Origin: Cordilura impudica
Lineage: Eukaryota; Arthropoda; Insecta; Diptera; Scathophagidae
Reading direction: 5' to 3'
Assembly: GCA_963682025.1 (NCBI GenBank)
Contig: OY821517.1
Location: 23,462,620-23,526,619 of the forward strand
Length of the DNA stretch: 64,000 nt
In this document: piece by piece, positions 11,323 through 22,529 of the stretch
How positions within the stretch are numbered: position 1 is the stretch's first letter
Layout: every line of letters begins with the position of its first letter
Made by a program: the position numbers and the translations under genes
Notes under the pieces: generated by a model
Databases searched by the model: none
Told to the model about the DNA's origin: nothing
What the model saw: only the letters and a program-made list of their open reading frames with translations

Positions 11323-11541
11323 TTAAATTTTGTTTAAGTCATTGGCTCTGCTCAAATATTTCTTTTTTAATTTCTTGGTGTTTAAGGCATAAATATGTAA
11401 TGCAAAATTTAAGCTAATCAGTACGGTTATTATTAGTAAACAACACTCAATTAATTTTAGGTCGATTGAGTCTTCTTTTATTTCAACTTCATTAATAACA
11501 TTTGCATTGGGATTCTCTATTTTTGATTGACGACCTCCCAT
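11323..11541 (-). CDS. Small membrane ORF with MGxxxS start, upstream of gag
   Basis: 72 codons, ATG at 11539-11541, stop 11 bases before the gag ATG. It begins MGGRQSK, which fits an N-myristoylation signal (G2, S6). An acidic stretch (EVEIKEDS) follows, then one hydrophobic segment of about 22 residues (residues 30-52, CCLLIITVLISLNFALHIYA), then a basic tail (KKLKKKY). That is the layout of a small lipid-anchored single-pass membrane protein. Intact frame inside a young element suggests use. I do not recognise a family. It could act in membrane targeting of Gag, but this is inference only. Confidence 0.6.
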   Translation of the reverse strand: MGGRQSKIENPNANVINEVEIKEDSIDLKLIECCLLIITVLISLNFALHIYALNTKKLKKKYLSRANDLNKI

Positions 11542-12408
11542 TTTCTTTCGCTATTTATTTTGCATATTTTCCTATTATTTATTTCTATTAAATATTTTTC
11601 TGACTGCCTCAATAATCTAACCGAATCTTATATCTTGCTAATTATATATCTTCCCTAGTAATTCATTATTTTTATCAATAGCTTATACTATTTTACATGC
11701 ATCAGTTTTATTTATGTATATATTTAATTTAAAAAAAAAAAAATTTTAATTTAATTTGTGTTTTTTTTTTTCTCTCTTAAACAGCATAATTACAAAAGTT
11801 ATTTTTTTTTCTCTTTATATAATTGTATCAAGATTAAATAATAGCTTTTTATACAGAACAAATCAGATTAATTGAACTACATTCCTTTGTGGATTTTTAT
11901 TTTTTTTTTTTTTTTATATCTCTTACAATTTTTTTCCCTCTTATAAATTATTGTGTTTTCTATTTATTTGTTTTTGTTTATTTGTCAAGAGCGGTTAACG
12001 CTTTCTGACCTACGGGTGCATAACGGGATGCTCCACTTTTTTTTTTTTTTTGTTTTTGGTAAAACTAGGATGAACCTGTTCGTTGTTTTATTAGGGGCAT
12101 ATTGATGTGTATATTGATATATACCAGAGGTCTTTTGATGTGTTTGTCCTTCGTTTTCTGCTGGCCCGTCTTCTTCTGTACTCTTCTATGAAGATATGTT
12201 TTGGCCCTTCCGCCATTGATTTTAAGCTCCACTGTCTTTAGGCCAGACAGTATCTTCCTTCAACGCAGCTGATGGATCGTTGTGGCTGATCCACCAGGAC
12301 AAAATTATTATGTGTTTTTTTTTTTTTATTATTATTCTATTCAGGATTGCTCAATTTAAGAGCATAATCCTTGAATTATATATATTTTCTGCAATGCTCA
12401 TCTAAGGA
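11542..12408 (-). other. Gypsy long 5' leader
   Basis: About 870 bases between primer site and the membrane ORF, unusually long. The part near gag is T-rich on the plus strand; the part near the LTR (12000-12300) is GC-richer and holds an Arg-rich short ORF. Packaging signals are likely but not visible by eye. Confidence 0.6.
12091..12216 (-). CDS. Short Arg-rich leader ORF
   Basis: ATG at 12216-12214, TAA at 12093-12091, 41 residues beginning MAEGPKHIF. The centre carries YRRRRASRKRR, an arginine-rich cluster like nuclear or RNA-binding peptides. It sits in the element leader, upstream of the membrane ORF. No homologue recognised. It may be a real small protein, a regulatory upstream ORF, or chance. 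Confidence 0.35.
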   Translation of the reverse strand: MAEGPKHIFIEEYRRRRASRKRRTNTSKDLWYISIYTSICP

Positions 12409-12426
12409 GCACTGGCAGGATCGCCA
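12409..12426 (-). promoter_or_regulatory. tRNA primer binding site
   Basis: In element orientation the base after the LTR begins TGGCGATCCTGCCAG. The TGG start complements the CCA tail of a tRNA, as needed to prime minus-strand synthesis. The rest resembles but does not equal the TGGCGACCGTGAC used by some fly Gypsy elements; the tRNA species is not identified. Confidence 0.8.
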
Positions 12427-12800
12427 TATAGCAAACAAGATAGTTTTTGTGTTTTAAATAGTACTTATTATTATTATTATTTCAGCTCTATCTAGGAGCT
12501 AAACTATTAATTGATTGATTGATAAATTATTAATGAGTAATTGATTATAAAAGGTTCTTCTTTATATACATATTCTCAACCTATATTAACAACAACAATG
12601 TGTTACCTGCACTTGGGTCAGCATAAACATAAGTGTGCCAGCGTAACAACAACATACAATAAGAATATACGCAGTCATACAATGTTTTGCAAATGCAGTG
12701 GTCAACAATATTGATATTTGTTATTTCCGCATTTGCAAATATTGTACGCTATGCAGTGTGGGTATTATACAGCACACTACGAAAGTCGTGTTACGCTACA
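12427..12800 (-). repeat. Gypsy 5' LTR with promoter
   Basis: 374 bp, nearly identical to 5958-6331; differences are gt/ac near 12460 and one c/t in gcaaatattg. A GTATATAAAG box on the minus strand at 12560-12569 is the probable core promoter element. Confidence 0.95.
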
Positions 12801-12930
12801 ACGTTAACTTCTCTTGGCATATTTTGGCATTACGTTAACTTACGTTAACTTCTCATGGCAAATTTTGGTATTATATTATAAAAATTAATATAATATAATA
12901 TAATGCTGCGGAGCAGTAGGGGTCCTCTAG

Positions 12931-13314
12931 TCTTATATATTAAAAGAATTTATGAATAAATTTTGCATTCAAGATTTTTTTCAATATTTTTCTTCTCTCA
13001 AACCTCTATAACTAGAGTTCTAATTAACGTAGGCTGTTGACATAAGTCTAAGAACACTCAGTGGATCAAGCTCCTTCTTTTGAGCTAGTAACTGCTTAAA
13101 TTCGTTAAGTTTGAGGAAAGTTATGCGTGGAGAATCAACTTTGCTTTTACTGTACGTTGACTTCTCTTAACAAAATTTGGTATTACTGTACGTTGACTTC
13201 TCTTGGCAAATTTTGGTATTACTGTACGTTAACTTCTCTTGGCAAATTTTGGTATTATATTATAAAAATTAATATAATATAATATAATGCTGCGGAGCAG
13301 CAGGGGTCCTCTAG
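12931..13314 (+). mobile_element. Helitron A copy 2 (tandem)
   Basis: Complete 384-bp non-autonomous copy. It starts TCTTATATATTAAAAG directly after the CTAG of copy 1 with no base between, and ends with a perfect GCTGC-GGA-GCAGC hairpin, nine bases, CTAG (13311-13314) and then T. Inside are three units of about 36 bp (tactgtacgtt.acttctctt). It shares about 90 percent of its bases by eye with copy 1. No protein. Confidence 0.88.
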
Positions 13315-14631
13315 TTTAATTAAATAAAAACATGGTTTATTACAATATTAACATCAACAACAAATTACAATAAATTTTAACTTACAATATTATTTTTATA
13401 TTAAACTTTCCACACTAATGAAAAAGTAACATTATGTCAAAACACTTTCTTGACAGACTGTATTTAGTGCTTTGCATTTAAAAATCAAGTTTGGTAATTT
13501 TTCAGGTGCGCTTTAAGCTTTTGTGCATCCTATTTTTATTCAAATTTTAAAGCAAACCGTTTAATTTTATTCGATATTAAAAAAATCCGTCAATTTCATA
13601 TTCATGGTCTACTAAACTAATAATAAAAAAATTCCTTATTCAAGTGGCTTCTAAAAAATATCAATTTATTTTAATGTCAATGAAAAAAATTAAAATTGCT
13701 AAGGTAATATAAAAAAATATTTAATTTTTTTTCCTCTCACATTAAATGTAAGATTATGTTCTAGATTGATGTAACATTTCATATTACATCAAACGAAGTT
13801 TTCTAAAGTTTAATTACTTTATAAGCGACAGAAATTTTATAGCAACAGCTAACCAGTTTCTATTGTGATAAATTACTTATTGTTAAGAAAGCTCAAATTT
13901 TATTGTAATCAAAGCTAAGCTCGGTTATTAACTTCTTAGAAATTCTGTTGCTATGATGAATCTGTTTTCTATGTGTGCGTTATTCGTTTTTAAAGATATC
14001 AGTGTTTGAAGTTTGACAAATTAAATTCCTTATTTGTAATTAATAACTCACTCCCAGCTGGATGTTGTAAATTTCTGCACAAATTCATTATACCAAGACT
14101 ACACCCCGCTGAGGTAGGTGTAAAGTGAAATAAAACATAATAATTTATTTCAACTTGAGATTAATACGAAACGAGTGTATGTTTCTAATGCTGTAAACAA
14201 AGTCAAAACAAACTAATAAAACTCTTAAAATATTGCAATAAATCGTTTACTTCAGAGTAGATGGGTTTTTTTTTTTTTTAAATTGTAACAATGTGGTTAA
14301 ATTACAAAATTTTAGTTAATATACAAGAAACGAAAAAAAAAACACTTTAATTCAATTGGAATTCCTTAAAAACATAACAACTTATTTTAAATGAAATATA
14401 ATTTCAACTCTTAGTTTGTTCTTAACAGATGTCAAAATTTCTCAATTTAGAAATATTTTTTTTTTTTTATTATTATTCGTATTTTAAAACATAACAAAAG
14501 GGTTAGTTATACTAAATAACTAATAAGGGTTCAATATCAAGGACATAAAGCAATGAAAATATAAAAATTATCGTCCTTACAGAATATCAACCTAAATTAT
14601 AATTTGGCAAATAAATATTTGACACCCTTAA

Positions 14632-14667
<36 letters not shown>

Positions 14668-15990
14668 GTATACAACCAAACCATGATGACTATGATGATA
14701 ATAATAGTACAATATCTGGCAATAATGAAATATTCTCAGCTAGCTTCTTAGATGTCAAGGTCATTGGCACATCACACTGATTTACATTTTGTTATGGTTT
14801 TCAGTTTCTTAATCTTTGTTTCTTTTTTTGCCTTTCAAAGAAGAATAAAACTTGAACTTGAAATTCAAAACGTACAAGAGTATTTAACTATATGTTTGGG
14901 TGAGATGCTAATAGGCCTAACTCCATTTTTCGAAAAGTTCTCAATTTTGTTAAATTGTTGTCATATAGTTGAGAACTGTTCCGAAATTATTTTGTTCTAT
15001 TATTTAAGAAATTTTCAGTAAAAAAATATAAAAAATTTGTATATGTAAGTTTTGAATTTTATTGATTTTTTTCAGAAACTATTCCAATTAACTTCACTTT
15101 AATTAAACGCATTGGATTACTAAGGTGAAACTTCAAATTTTTTTTGATATGTTTTTAAAATTAGCCAACACTTCTGTTTTCCGGTAATTTTCCCATCCCC
15201 TCCCCCACACTATATTTTTTTTGGCTTTCTAATAAAATGATGAAACAGAATATGGCAGTAACTTTAGCCACTTTTAGCTGCAAGAAAATGGAGAAACGCA
15301 CAGCGCACTGTAGCTGAAATTTTGATTTCATTGGCCAAAAGTATAATTGTTTTTGTCACCGATTTTTAAAATTTTAACGCCTATTTGTAGCTAATATATC
15401 CAGATTAAGGTAGCCAAAAAATTAGTTTAAACTATTGCTAATTGTGGACGTGGCATGCTGTCAAACTCAACTGTTTTTTTAATTTCAGAAAAAGTTGATT
15501 TTTTTTTTGTTTTTTATCAAAAATAAATGGTTACTACTCGCAAGTTATCATCTATAATGACCTCCGTTTTTTTTATAATGTTGGTAGGATTATAGCCTTT
15601 AGTTGTTGTAAGTGGTCACAGCTGTACCGTTTAATATTAGGGGCGTTATGAAATATATATGAAATTACTATATTTTTCTAAATATCAACTTTAGTGGAAT
15701 AGAACTTCGAGGGAACAAATGGGAACAAGAAACGTATACCACCCGGAGAAAGGTGAAAGTGTCCTCTTTAACTCTATATATACTTTTGCACCCGGACGAC
15801 CCGTCGGTAGAACACTTTTTTCATTTTAATGAAATTACTCTAAAAAAATTCGAATTACGACAATTTGAACAGCCCTATAAGTAGTCGTATACAATGGTGT
15901 AATAGATTTGTGCTTTAGGTATTTTATAGCTTATAATAGTCATTATTTGTTCCATTACCAGTATATATTTGTAAGTAAGAATGTCAATAC
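13315..15990. other. AT-rich stretch, no gene seen
   Basis: About 2.7 kb of AT-rich sequence with homopolymer runs: T near 14261-14279, A of about 30 at 14634-14664. The 89-codon ORF 14752-15021 has hydrophobic segments but no domain and no neighbours that support it. The last part may be upstream sequence of the Transib relic, but I can show nothing. Confidence 0.5.
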
Positions 15991-16988
15991 ACAGAGGATG
16001 TAATTCATTAGTAACCTGGGGTTTTTTTTATTATCATACCTTTTTTATACCTATCTATTTTACCTAAAAAGTTAATTCTTTTTTGTAAATGGGGATGTGA
16101 TGGTTCTTCGGGACAAAAACAATACAAACAAGTAGCATGTGAAAATATTTCGGACTCAGATATGGGTAATTCCATGTCAAATCAACCAATGGGTGTACAC
16201 TACCTTCTCCAAATTGTATGATTTTTCGTAGGAAGACAGATTATTACAGAACTAAAATAAGTGCAAAGTTTGAGGGCACTGGCACTTCTGTATCCGGAAA
16301 TATGTGGTTTTGAAAATCGTAAAAAAAGGTCAAAATTTACAAAGTTGTACTTACTTAATTATCATTTTCTTGAAAAGTGTTATAGTTACGCAACTCATCA
16401 AGGTTGCATTTGAAAGGTTAATTAATTACCTTTAATTTGATATACAACATGATTTTTTTTTTGGAAAGTCCAAGGTCACATCTCTTGACCTATAATTAGG
16501 GAGGCTATATAAGATTGGTTCCTTCCCTAAAGTTCCAAAAAATTTCAGACTGGGGGTATGCTTGGATCCAGAAATATTTATCATAGAGTAAAGGTAGATA
16601 TTTAAAAAGTCGGTGCTGTTACTGTTACTGTTTATGAATGTGGTTGGTTGTGCTCGTGAGCGTCGGGGGGCTATGCACGCACGCCGCTATTTGTTTCTGG
16701 TTCTTTAGCTCTGTACTGTACTCAGTACAGACCTGTGTTAGGGTGGGTTTAACAGGTAATTATGTTAGAGCGAGACAACAGTATAAATGTTGTCGGGTGT
16801 GGTTCGTAGTGTCAAATAACTTGGATATAGAGAAATTATTGAAAAACGAGAAGTCAAAGGAAGCACCACGAAAAAAAAACCATTCTAAGCACGTTGCTTT
16901 AAAAAACCACATGTGTTGCTATAAAATCAATGTTTTTAAATAAAACCAAAAGTGTTCAAAGTGATTGTTTTTTGCCTCTGTAAACAAT

Positions 16989-18280
16989 ATGTCATTTAAT
17001 ACAATATATTGTTGTAATCCATTTAAAAAAGTTGCTCATGTCCGGAATGCAAGAGGACTTCGAAAAGTTCAGCAATGGATGACTGGAATTAGTAATAACA
17101 TTTCAATATCAAATAAAATATGTGATATATTCAGAAGAGAACTTTATAAATTAAAAGGAAGTGTAAACAATAATATTCAATCTATGAACGAGCCAGAAAA
17201 CGAGACTTCAGACTCGGAAAGTGAAGCAAGCATCAGTTTCGGGAGATGTTCGAATTTCTAAGTTAAACGAAAGTTTAACATATTTACAAGAATCTCCAAT
17301 ATGTTCGAGAAAAATTCCATTAAAAGGGTATACAACTAGAAAGTTAGAAAAAATAACAACATCAATTAAAACCAACATTTTCCCAAATTCAACACCTTCA
17401 ACCTCTCACGTATGCCCAGAATCGGAAATAATCGAACAACTAAAAGAAAAGTTTAAATCAATAACTAAAAACAGTGATAAAATTCAACTTTTAACTATTT
17501 TACCTAAAAGCTGGACATTGAAAAGAATGGAGGAGGAATTTCAAATAACAAATTTCATGGCACGAAAGGTAAAAAACTTGGTTGAGACAGAAGGCGTATT
17601 GAGTACACCGAATCCAAAACTTGGAAAACGATTGCCATTAGAAATTGTTGATGTGGTGAAAATCTTTTATGAAACTGATGATGTCAGCAGATGTCTACCA
17701 GGATGTAAAGACTACGTGTCAATAACAGAAAATGGTGTAAAAGTAAAAAAAAATAAAAGACTTTTACTCGGAAATCTTCGAGAAGTTTATGCTTTATTTA
17801 AAGAAAAATATGAAGGGATAACTATTGGAATTTCTAAATTTTGTGAACTTCGGCCAAAAAATGTGGTTCTAGCAGATGCGTCAGGAAGCCATAATGTATG
17901 TGTTTGTAAAATACATCAAAATACAAAACTAATGCTCCACGCAATAAACATGAAAAAATTGACAGAAAATGTGCAGGATTTTGTGCTGGAAACTTATAAA
18001 GATTGCTACCTTGGCAGATGTAGCATGTGTCCAGATATACAAATTTTTAAAGAGAAACTTGGTGAATTATTATTAGAAAATGAAATTGATGAAATCATAT
18101 ATAAACAGTGGATAAGTGTAGATAGAGACTCTTTGGAAACTATTATTAAAGAAACTGATTCTTTTCTGGATTCTTTATGCGAAAAACTGCAAACTCTTCT
18201 ACCCCATTCATTCGTATCTAAAGAGCAGGGTGCATTTATGGCTCACAAAAAGTCTGCGTTGGAAGAAAATGAGTATTTAG
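16989..18280 (+). pseudogene. Truncated transposase-like protein, family not named
   Basis: Starts MSFNTIYCCNPF at 16989, continues to about 17225, then a one-base shift leads into the frame 17221-18280. Recognisable blocks: a helix-turn-helix-like WTLKRMEEEFQITNF (about 17510-17560), CLPGCKDYVSI, KRLLLGNLREVYALFKEKY, ELRPKNVVLADASGSHNVC followed by VCKIHQN (17850-17920), and YLGRCSMCPDI. This string of motifs is shared by a widespread protein family in arthropod and Hydra genomes that behaves like a mobile-element gene; I cannot name its superfamily with certainty. The C-terminal, presumably catalytic, half is replaced by a simple repeat and the right inverted arm, so this copy is non-autonomous. 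Confidence 0.7.
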
Positions 18281-18376
18281 TAACAACAACAACAACAACA
18301 ACAACAGCATTCATCATAATAATGTCAACAACGCCAACAACGCCAACAACAACAGCATTCATAATAATAATAATTC
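18281..18376 (+). repeat. (AAC)n-rich microsatellite
   Basis: Interrupted aacaacaac and ccaacaacg runs between the truncated ORF and the right inverted arm, at the point where the coding half is lost. Confidence 0.85.
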
Positions 18377-19870
18377 ACTTGTTAAATATCTGCCTTTACT
18401 CTATGATAAATATTTCTGGATCCAAGCATACCCCCAGTCTGAAATTTTCTGGAACTTTAGGGAAGGAACCAATCTTAAACATATATTTTTTCAGATTTTT
18501 AAAATTGTCGTTTTTACAGCTATAGCCTCCCGAATTATAGGTCAAGAGATGTGAGCTTTGACCTTTCCAAAAAAAAAAATCATGTTGTATATCAAATTAA
18601 AGGTAATTAATTAACCTTTCAAATGCGACCTTGATAAGTTGCGTCACTATAATATTAATCAAGAAAATGATAATTAAGTAAGTACAACTTTGTACATTTT
18701 TATAGTTTTTCCCGATATTCAAGATATTTCCGGATCCAGATGCGTCAGTGAACTTAAATTTAGGATTTTTCTTATTTCTCGGGTACACTTTAATCCTGTC
18801 AAAATTCAGCCAATTTGGAAACAGTGATGTAAAAAACAGCCATATTTTAAGTTGAGTTCAGATGGTTTAACCCATATGTTAATGCCCTCATTTGTACCAT
18901 TGCGATTGAAAAAGATTTTGGAAGATTCAGAGCCTTCGACTAGTACAATGCAAACAATGGATATTTGGAAAAATGAGACACCATCTTCTGCGAAATACTG
19001 CAGGCCAATCAAATTTGAATTCAAAAAAGAAACTCATGATGCCATTAGCAAAGAAGTTAGTGATATAAGGGCCAAATTGCAACACTACAGCCATTACAAT
19101 TACAGTTAGATGGGCAGCAAATTGAAGTAAGCTACCAATTAGTGCTGGCAATGATAGATGGTAAAGTAGGTCAGGCTTTGACTAACACGAAGGCTACATC
19201 CAGCTGCATTATATGCTAAACAACATAAAGCCAATTAAACCAAGTCCCGACAAAATCATTTGATAATACCGATGCATATGAATTTGGATTATCACCACTA
19301 CATGCAAGAATACGACTTATGGAACACATACTAAAAAGCAGTTATGATTTGGATTTCGGGTCTTCAGGATCAATAAGAAACAACGAAACCAACAGAGAGT
19401 TAAGAAGTTCAAAAAAAGAAACATGTTCAAAAGATGAATATCGCATATTTGGATTGATTATAGATCAGCCAAAACAAGGGTCAGGCAATAAAAAAGATGG
19501 CAATACCGCAAGAAGATTCTTTTCAAATCCAGAAACAGCACCTGAAATAACAGGAGTGGATTTAAACCTTATTTCCAGATTTAAAATAATCCTAGAAGTA
19601 CTTGCGTGCAATGAAGAAATTGACTCTAGAAAATTTGGAGATTATTTTAAGGAAACTGCAAAAATATAGACAACCAACTACCCTTGGAGAAATATGTCTG
19701 CAACAGTTCACAAAATCCTTTGTCATGGAGAAGATGTCATTACATATCATTTGGTGCCACTTGGAGATCTAAAAGAGGAGGCTCAGGAAAAAAGGAATAA
19801 GGATTACAGATTTTATAGAGATCAGAACAAAATATGGTATATTTCCAATCAATATTTGAGTCAAATGAAT

Positions 19871-20870
19871 AATAATTATAATTGCCTTTCATTGTTATTT
19901 AAGTACGAAAAACATAGTATTAGTAAAAAAAATAATAATAAACAGAACCTACCATTATTACAAATGCAATTAAAATCTATTGCAGTTTTTATTTTTAAAA
20001 TGTTTTTTAAAATGATCTAATTTGATAGCAAAAAAATATAAATTTTTTTGTAGTAATAGCAAAATTTTTAGATAATATGTATTATTAACGTTTTTTTTTT
20101 AAGTGTAAATATTCTTTGAGTGTAAACAAATTTGCAAATTTGACAACAAACAAATTTTAGTTTTTCAGTAATAATAGCAAAATCTCCAGTTGATTTTATT
20201 ATTTTTTTTTTTGAGTGTAAAAAGTTTTTTGAGTGTAACATTAAAAAATTCCCATTATTACAAAAAACGTTTTTAATTATTATTAAAATCCAAATATAAA
20301 ATTTTTTAATAAAAAAAATAATAAACACATAAGTTAAAAAAATCAAAAGTTCAACTTTGACCTAGAATTCCTTAAAAAGTCCTCAATCAATTTTAATGTA
20401 ATTAAAACTGAGTCAAGCTGTACTAAATATCTATCCATTAAAAAAAAATTACATCAATATTTTGATTGATTCAAAAGTTACAGAATTTTGGCCAATGAAA
20501 AACGATTTGCAGCCACTGTGCAGCGTTGAAATTGAAAAAGATATACATCTAGCGAATGCGGAGCTTGCACGCAATAATATAACCACATACAGAGGAAATG
20601 CTTCGAAGAAATTTATGTTTTTACCTTCGAATTGGCAAAAGCTTTAACCTTTCCCAAGTTATCTAATTCTGTGGTCCTTAAAAATTAAAATGCGATTTAT
20701 ATATAAAACTAATAAATGTGATGTTTGGGAACTATGGGATAAAGAAATCTCGCCCCGGAAATCGATTTTAAATTTCAAGAGTGCTTATATGGAGAAAATA
20801 TGACTTTTTTTTTTCAGATTTTACGAAAATTTCTTTTTACAGCTTTATTAAACTCTTTCTTTTAACTCAT
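19871..20870. other. Flank of Transib relic, no gene called
   Basis: AT-rich sequence with repeated tttttgagtgtaa motifs (20100-20240). A 61-codon frame 20462-20647 has ordinary amino-acid composition (VTEFWPMKNDLQPLCSVEIE) and could be a degraded piece of an element, but I do not recognise it. Confidence 0.4.
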
Positions 20871-20874
20871 ACTC

Positions 20875-21390
20875 TCTGTCTGTCTGTCTGTCGTGGGGAA
20901 ACCCCATTCCCCCTTATCCAATTGATCTGAAACTTGGTCCATAGTCTTGTTGTGACTACAGATTAATTTTGGGGTAGTCACGAATGGTCACGCATAGTCA
21001 CGCACAGTCACGGAGTGATCTAAATGTTATTTTACCTCATCCGATCGATTTGAAACTTGGTCCAGACACTTGCTGTGAAAAAGAGATTAACTTTGACTTA
21101 GTCGCGCACAGTCACGGAGAGATTAAAAACGGGTTTCGCCTCATCCAATCAATCTGGAACTTGGGCGATATACTTGCTGTAAAGGAAGATTAACTTGGAC
21201 ATAGTCACGCACAGTCACGCGTAGTCACGCACAGTCATGGAGTGATTTAAAACCCATTTTCCACTATCCGATTGATGTGAAACTTTGTCCATAGACTTGT
21301 TACCAAAGATTAATTTTAAAAAATAGTCACGCAAAGTCACGCACAGTCACGGAGAGATTCAAAACTCATATGCATAAGGAAAGAAAGAGT
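20875..21390 (+). repeat. Tandem ~115-bp repeat with TCACG motifs
   Basis: Starts with (ctgt)n then about four degenerate units, each containing atccaattgatctgaaactt-like, gacttg(c)tgt, agattaa.ttt and one to three tagtcacgcacagtcac blocks. The same unit occurs in reverse orientation at 47990-48150 inside a fold-back repeat. Non-coding; the 69-codon ORF across it has no meaning. Confidence 0.8.
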
Positions 21391-22529
21391 TTTAGCAAAA
21401 AAACTTTGTTTTTATGGGTTAGATTATTATATAGTTAACAATTTTTCTTGATTTAAAATTTTTTTTTTTTTTATAAATTTACAATAAAAATTGATACTGA
21501 AATATTTAAGAAGACAATAAAAAAATTTCATTGAAACTTCTCTATCTTGAACAAATATCAGGTAACTTTTACGTTCGCTATTTAATAAATTATATACTAA
21601 CTTGGGCTCTTTCAAAAAAAGCCAACATTTGGCCCTTGTGAACATTAGGACTAAAAATTTTACGGGGGTCAAAGTTTGTCATTTTCTGACAAAATTTGTC
21701 TTACAATATTTTTTAAAATTTGTAATATTAACTGAAAAAATAAGACATTGTATAAAATAAAAAAAAACTATGTGAGTCCGATCACAAGGGAGATGTGTAA
21801 ACATTTATTTACACATCAATTAAAATCTAACAGTAAGCGCCATCTATGTATAGCAAGCAACTGCTATGGTTGTTAAAATTGATGGTTGCAGTTGTTTTCT
21901 ATACAGTCATGGCGCTTTCTGTTGGTTGTTGAATCAGCTAAATAAATTTAAAACATAATATTTGCACCAATAGACTTACATATTCCTCACACCTTTTTTC
22001 CCTTACTCTGTTTTTGTGATTTCATTGTGAAATAGATTTTTACCCCCTTGAGCGCATAGATGTGTACACATCAAAATCATTTTTTAACCTTTGTTTATTA
22101 CCGGTCGATATTTTCGTTTTATATCAAAAATTAAAGGCTAAAGTCCCACCTACGAAACAAAAAAAAAACGCATATCAAAATTCTAATCCAATCAAAAGTT
22201 ATGGATATTTGACCGCCTTCACGTGAAATGGTCCACTGTGCGTCGGATGCATCTGATTGTGACGATAATCAATATGATGATTAAACTTTGCAGTCCTTGG
22301 AAAACCCTAAGAATATTCATATTTATTTTTAATTGTATTTTGCTTTAATTTTTTTTTTATTTAAAAAAATGCGAACTTTGTTGTAAATAAAAAAAAAATT
22401 TTAAGTGTTAAACCAATTTACTCCATAAAATTGGATATAGTATTCAGGAAACGTATTAAAAAACACTGTTATTTCAGAAATTTAAACTTGTAGTGATGGT
22501 ATCACTCTTATGGCTAAATTTAATGATTT
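21391..22529. other. AT-rich spacer with dispersed repeat copy
   Basis: No gene seen. Bases about 22012-22085 repeat the 800-880 sequence (gtttttgtgatttcattgtg ... cacatcaaaa). A caagcaactgctatggttgtt palindrome-like stretch lies near 21850-21900. Confidence 0.5.

Larger units (their letters stand above)
5954..12804 (-). mobile_element. Ty3/Gypsy LTR retrotransposon, near intact
   Basis: A complete minus-strand LTR retrotransposon. LTRs 5958-6331 and 12427-12800 are both 374 bp and differ at about three sites, so the insertion is young. Flanking ACGT at 5954-5957 and 12801-12804 is the 4-bp target duplication usual for Gypsy elements. In element orientation the LTR runs TGTAGC...GCTATA. The order is LTR, primer site, long leader, small Arg-rich ORF, small membrane ORF, gag, pol (protease, RT, RNase H, integrase), polypurine tract, LTR. 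There is no env gene, so it is expected to move only within cells. Confidence 0.96.
5621..12930 (+). mobile_element. Helitron A copy 1, split by Gypsy element
   Basis: Left piece 5621-5957, right piece 12805-12930. The 5' end is TCTTATATATTAAAAG after an A (5620). The 3' end is a CTGC-GGA-GCAG hairpin, nine bases, then CTAG (12927-12930). These are the canonical Helitron ends (TC...hairpin...CTRR, inserted between A and T). The body holds repeats of a roughly 36-bp unit built on tactgtacgttaacttctc, and the left piece has an internal duplication of about 110 bp (starting near 5790 and 5898). No Rep/helicase gene: it is non-autonomous. The Gypsy element entered at ACGT inside one of the repeat units. 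Confidence 0.85.
16162..18857 (+). mobile_element. DNA transposon with ~440-bp inverted repeats
   Basis: Arms 16162-16608 and about 18376-18857 are inverted copies (for example gatccagaaatatttatc against gataaatatttctggatc, and ttgatatacaacatgatttt against aaaatcatgttgtatatcaa). The element lies in the Transib frame, which closes around it as ...SD|GLTHM; TCAGAT occurs on both sides (16156-16161, 18858-18863) as a possible 6-bp target duplication. The outer 50 bases of the arms match poorly, so exact ends are tentative. It carries the N-terminal half of a transposase-like gene and an (AAC)n run. Confidence 0.8.
16066..19870 (+). pseudogene. Transib transposase relic, split by insertion
   Basis: Transib is a RAG1-related DDE transposase that cuts at CACWRTG-type ends. 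The part 16066-16161 reads KWGCDGSSGQKQYKQ with the first catalytic D at 16099-16101. After the 2.7-kb insert the frame resumes at 18858: SDGLTHMLMPSFVPLRL, KYCRPIKFEFKKET (18995-19040), LAMIDGKVGQAL with the second D (about 19150), GLSPLHARIRLMEHILK (19295-19340), GNTARRFFSNP (19500-19535) and KEEAQEKRNKDYRFYR with the final E (about 19775-19820). The order equals the intact copy at 29340-31069. Frames are broken at about 19110, 19220 and 19670 and the N terminus is unclear. It is dead. Confidence 0.85.

Noticed and set aside
14752..15021. 89-codon ORF
   Set aside because: No domain, no repeat partner, AT-rich surroundings; hydrophobic residues follow from T-rich DNA.
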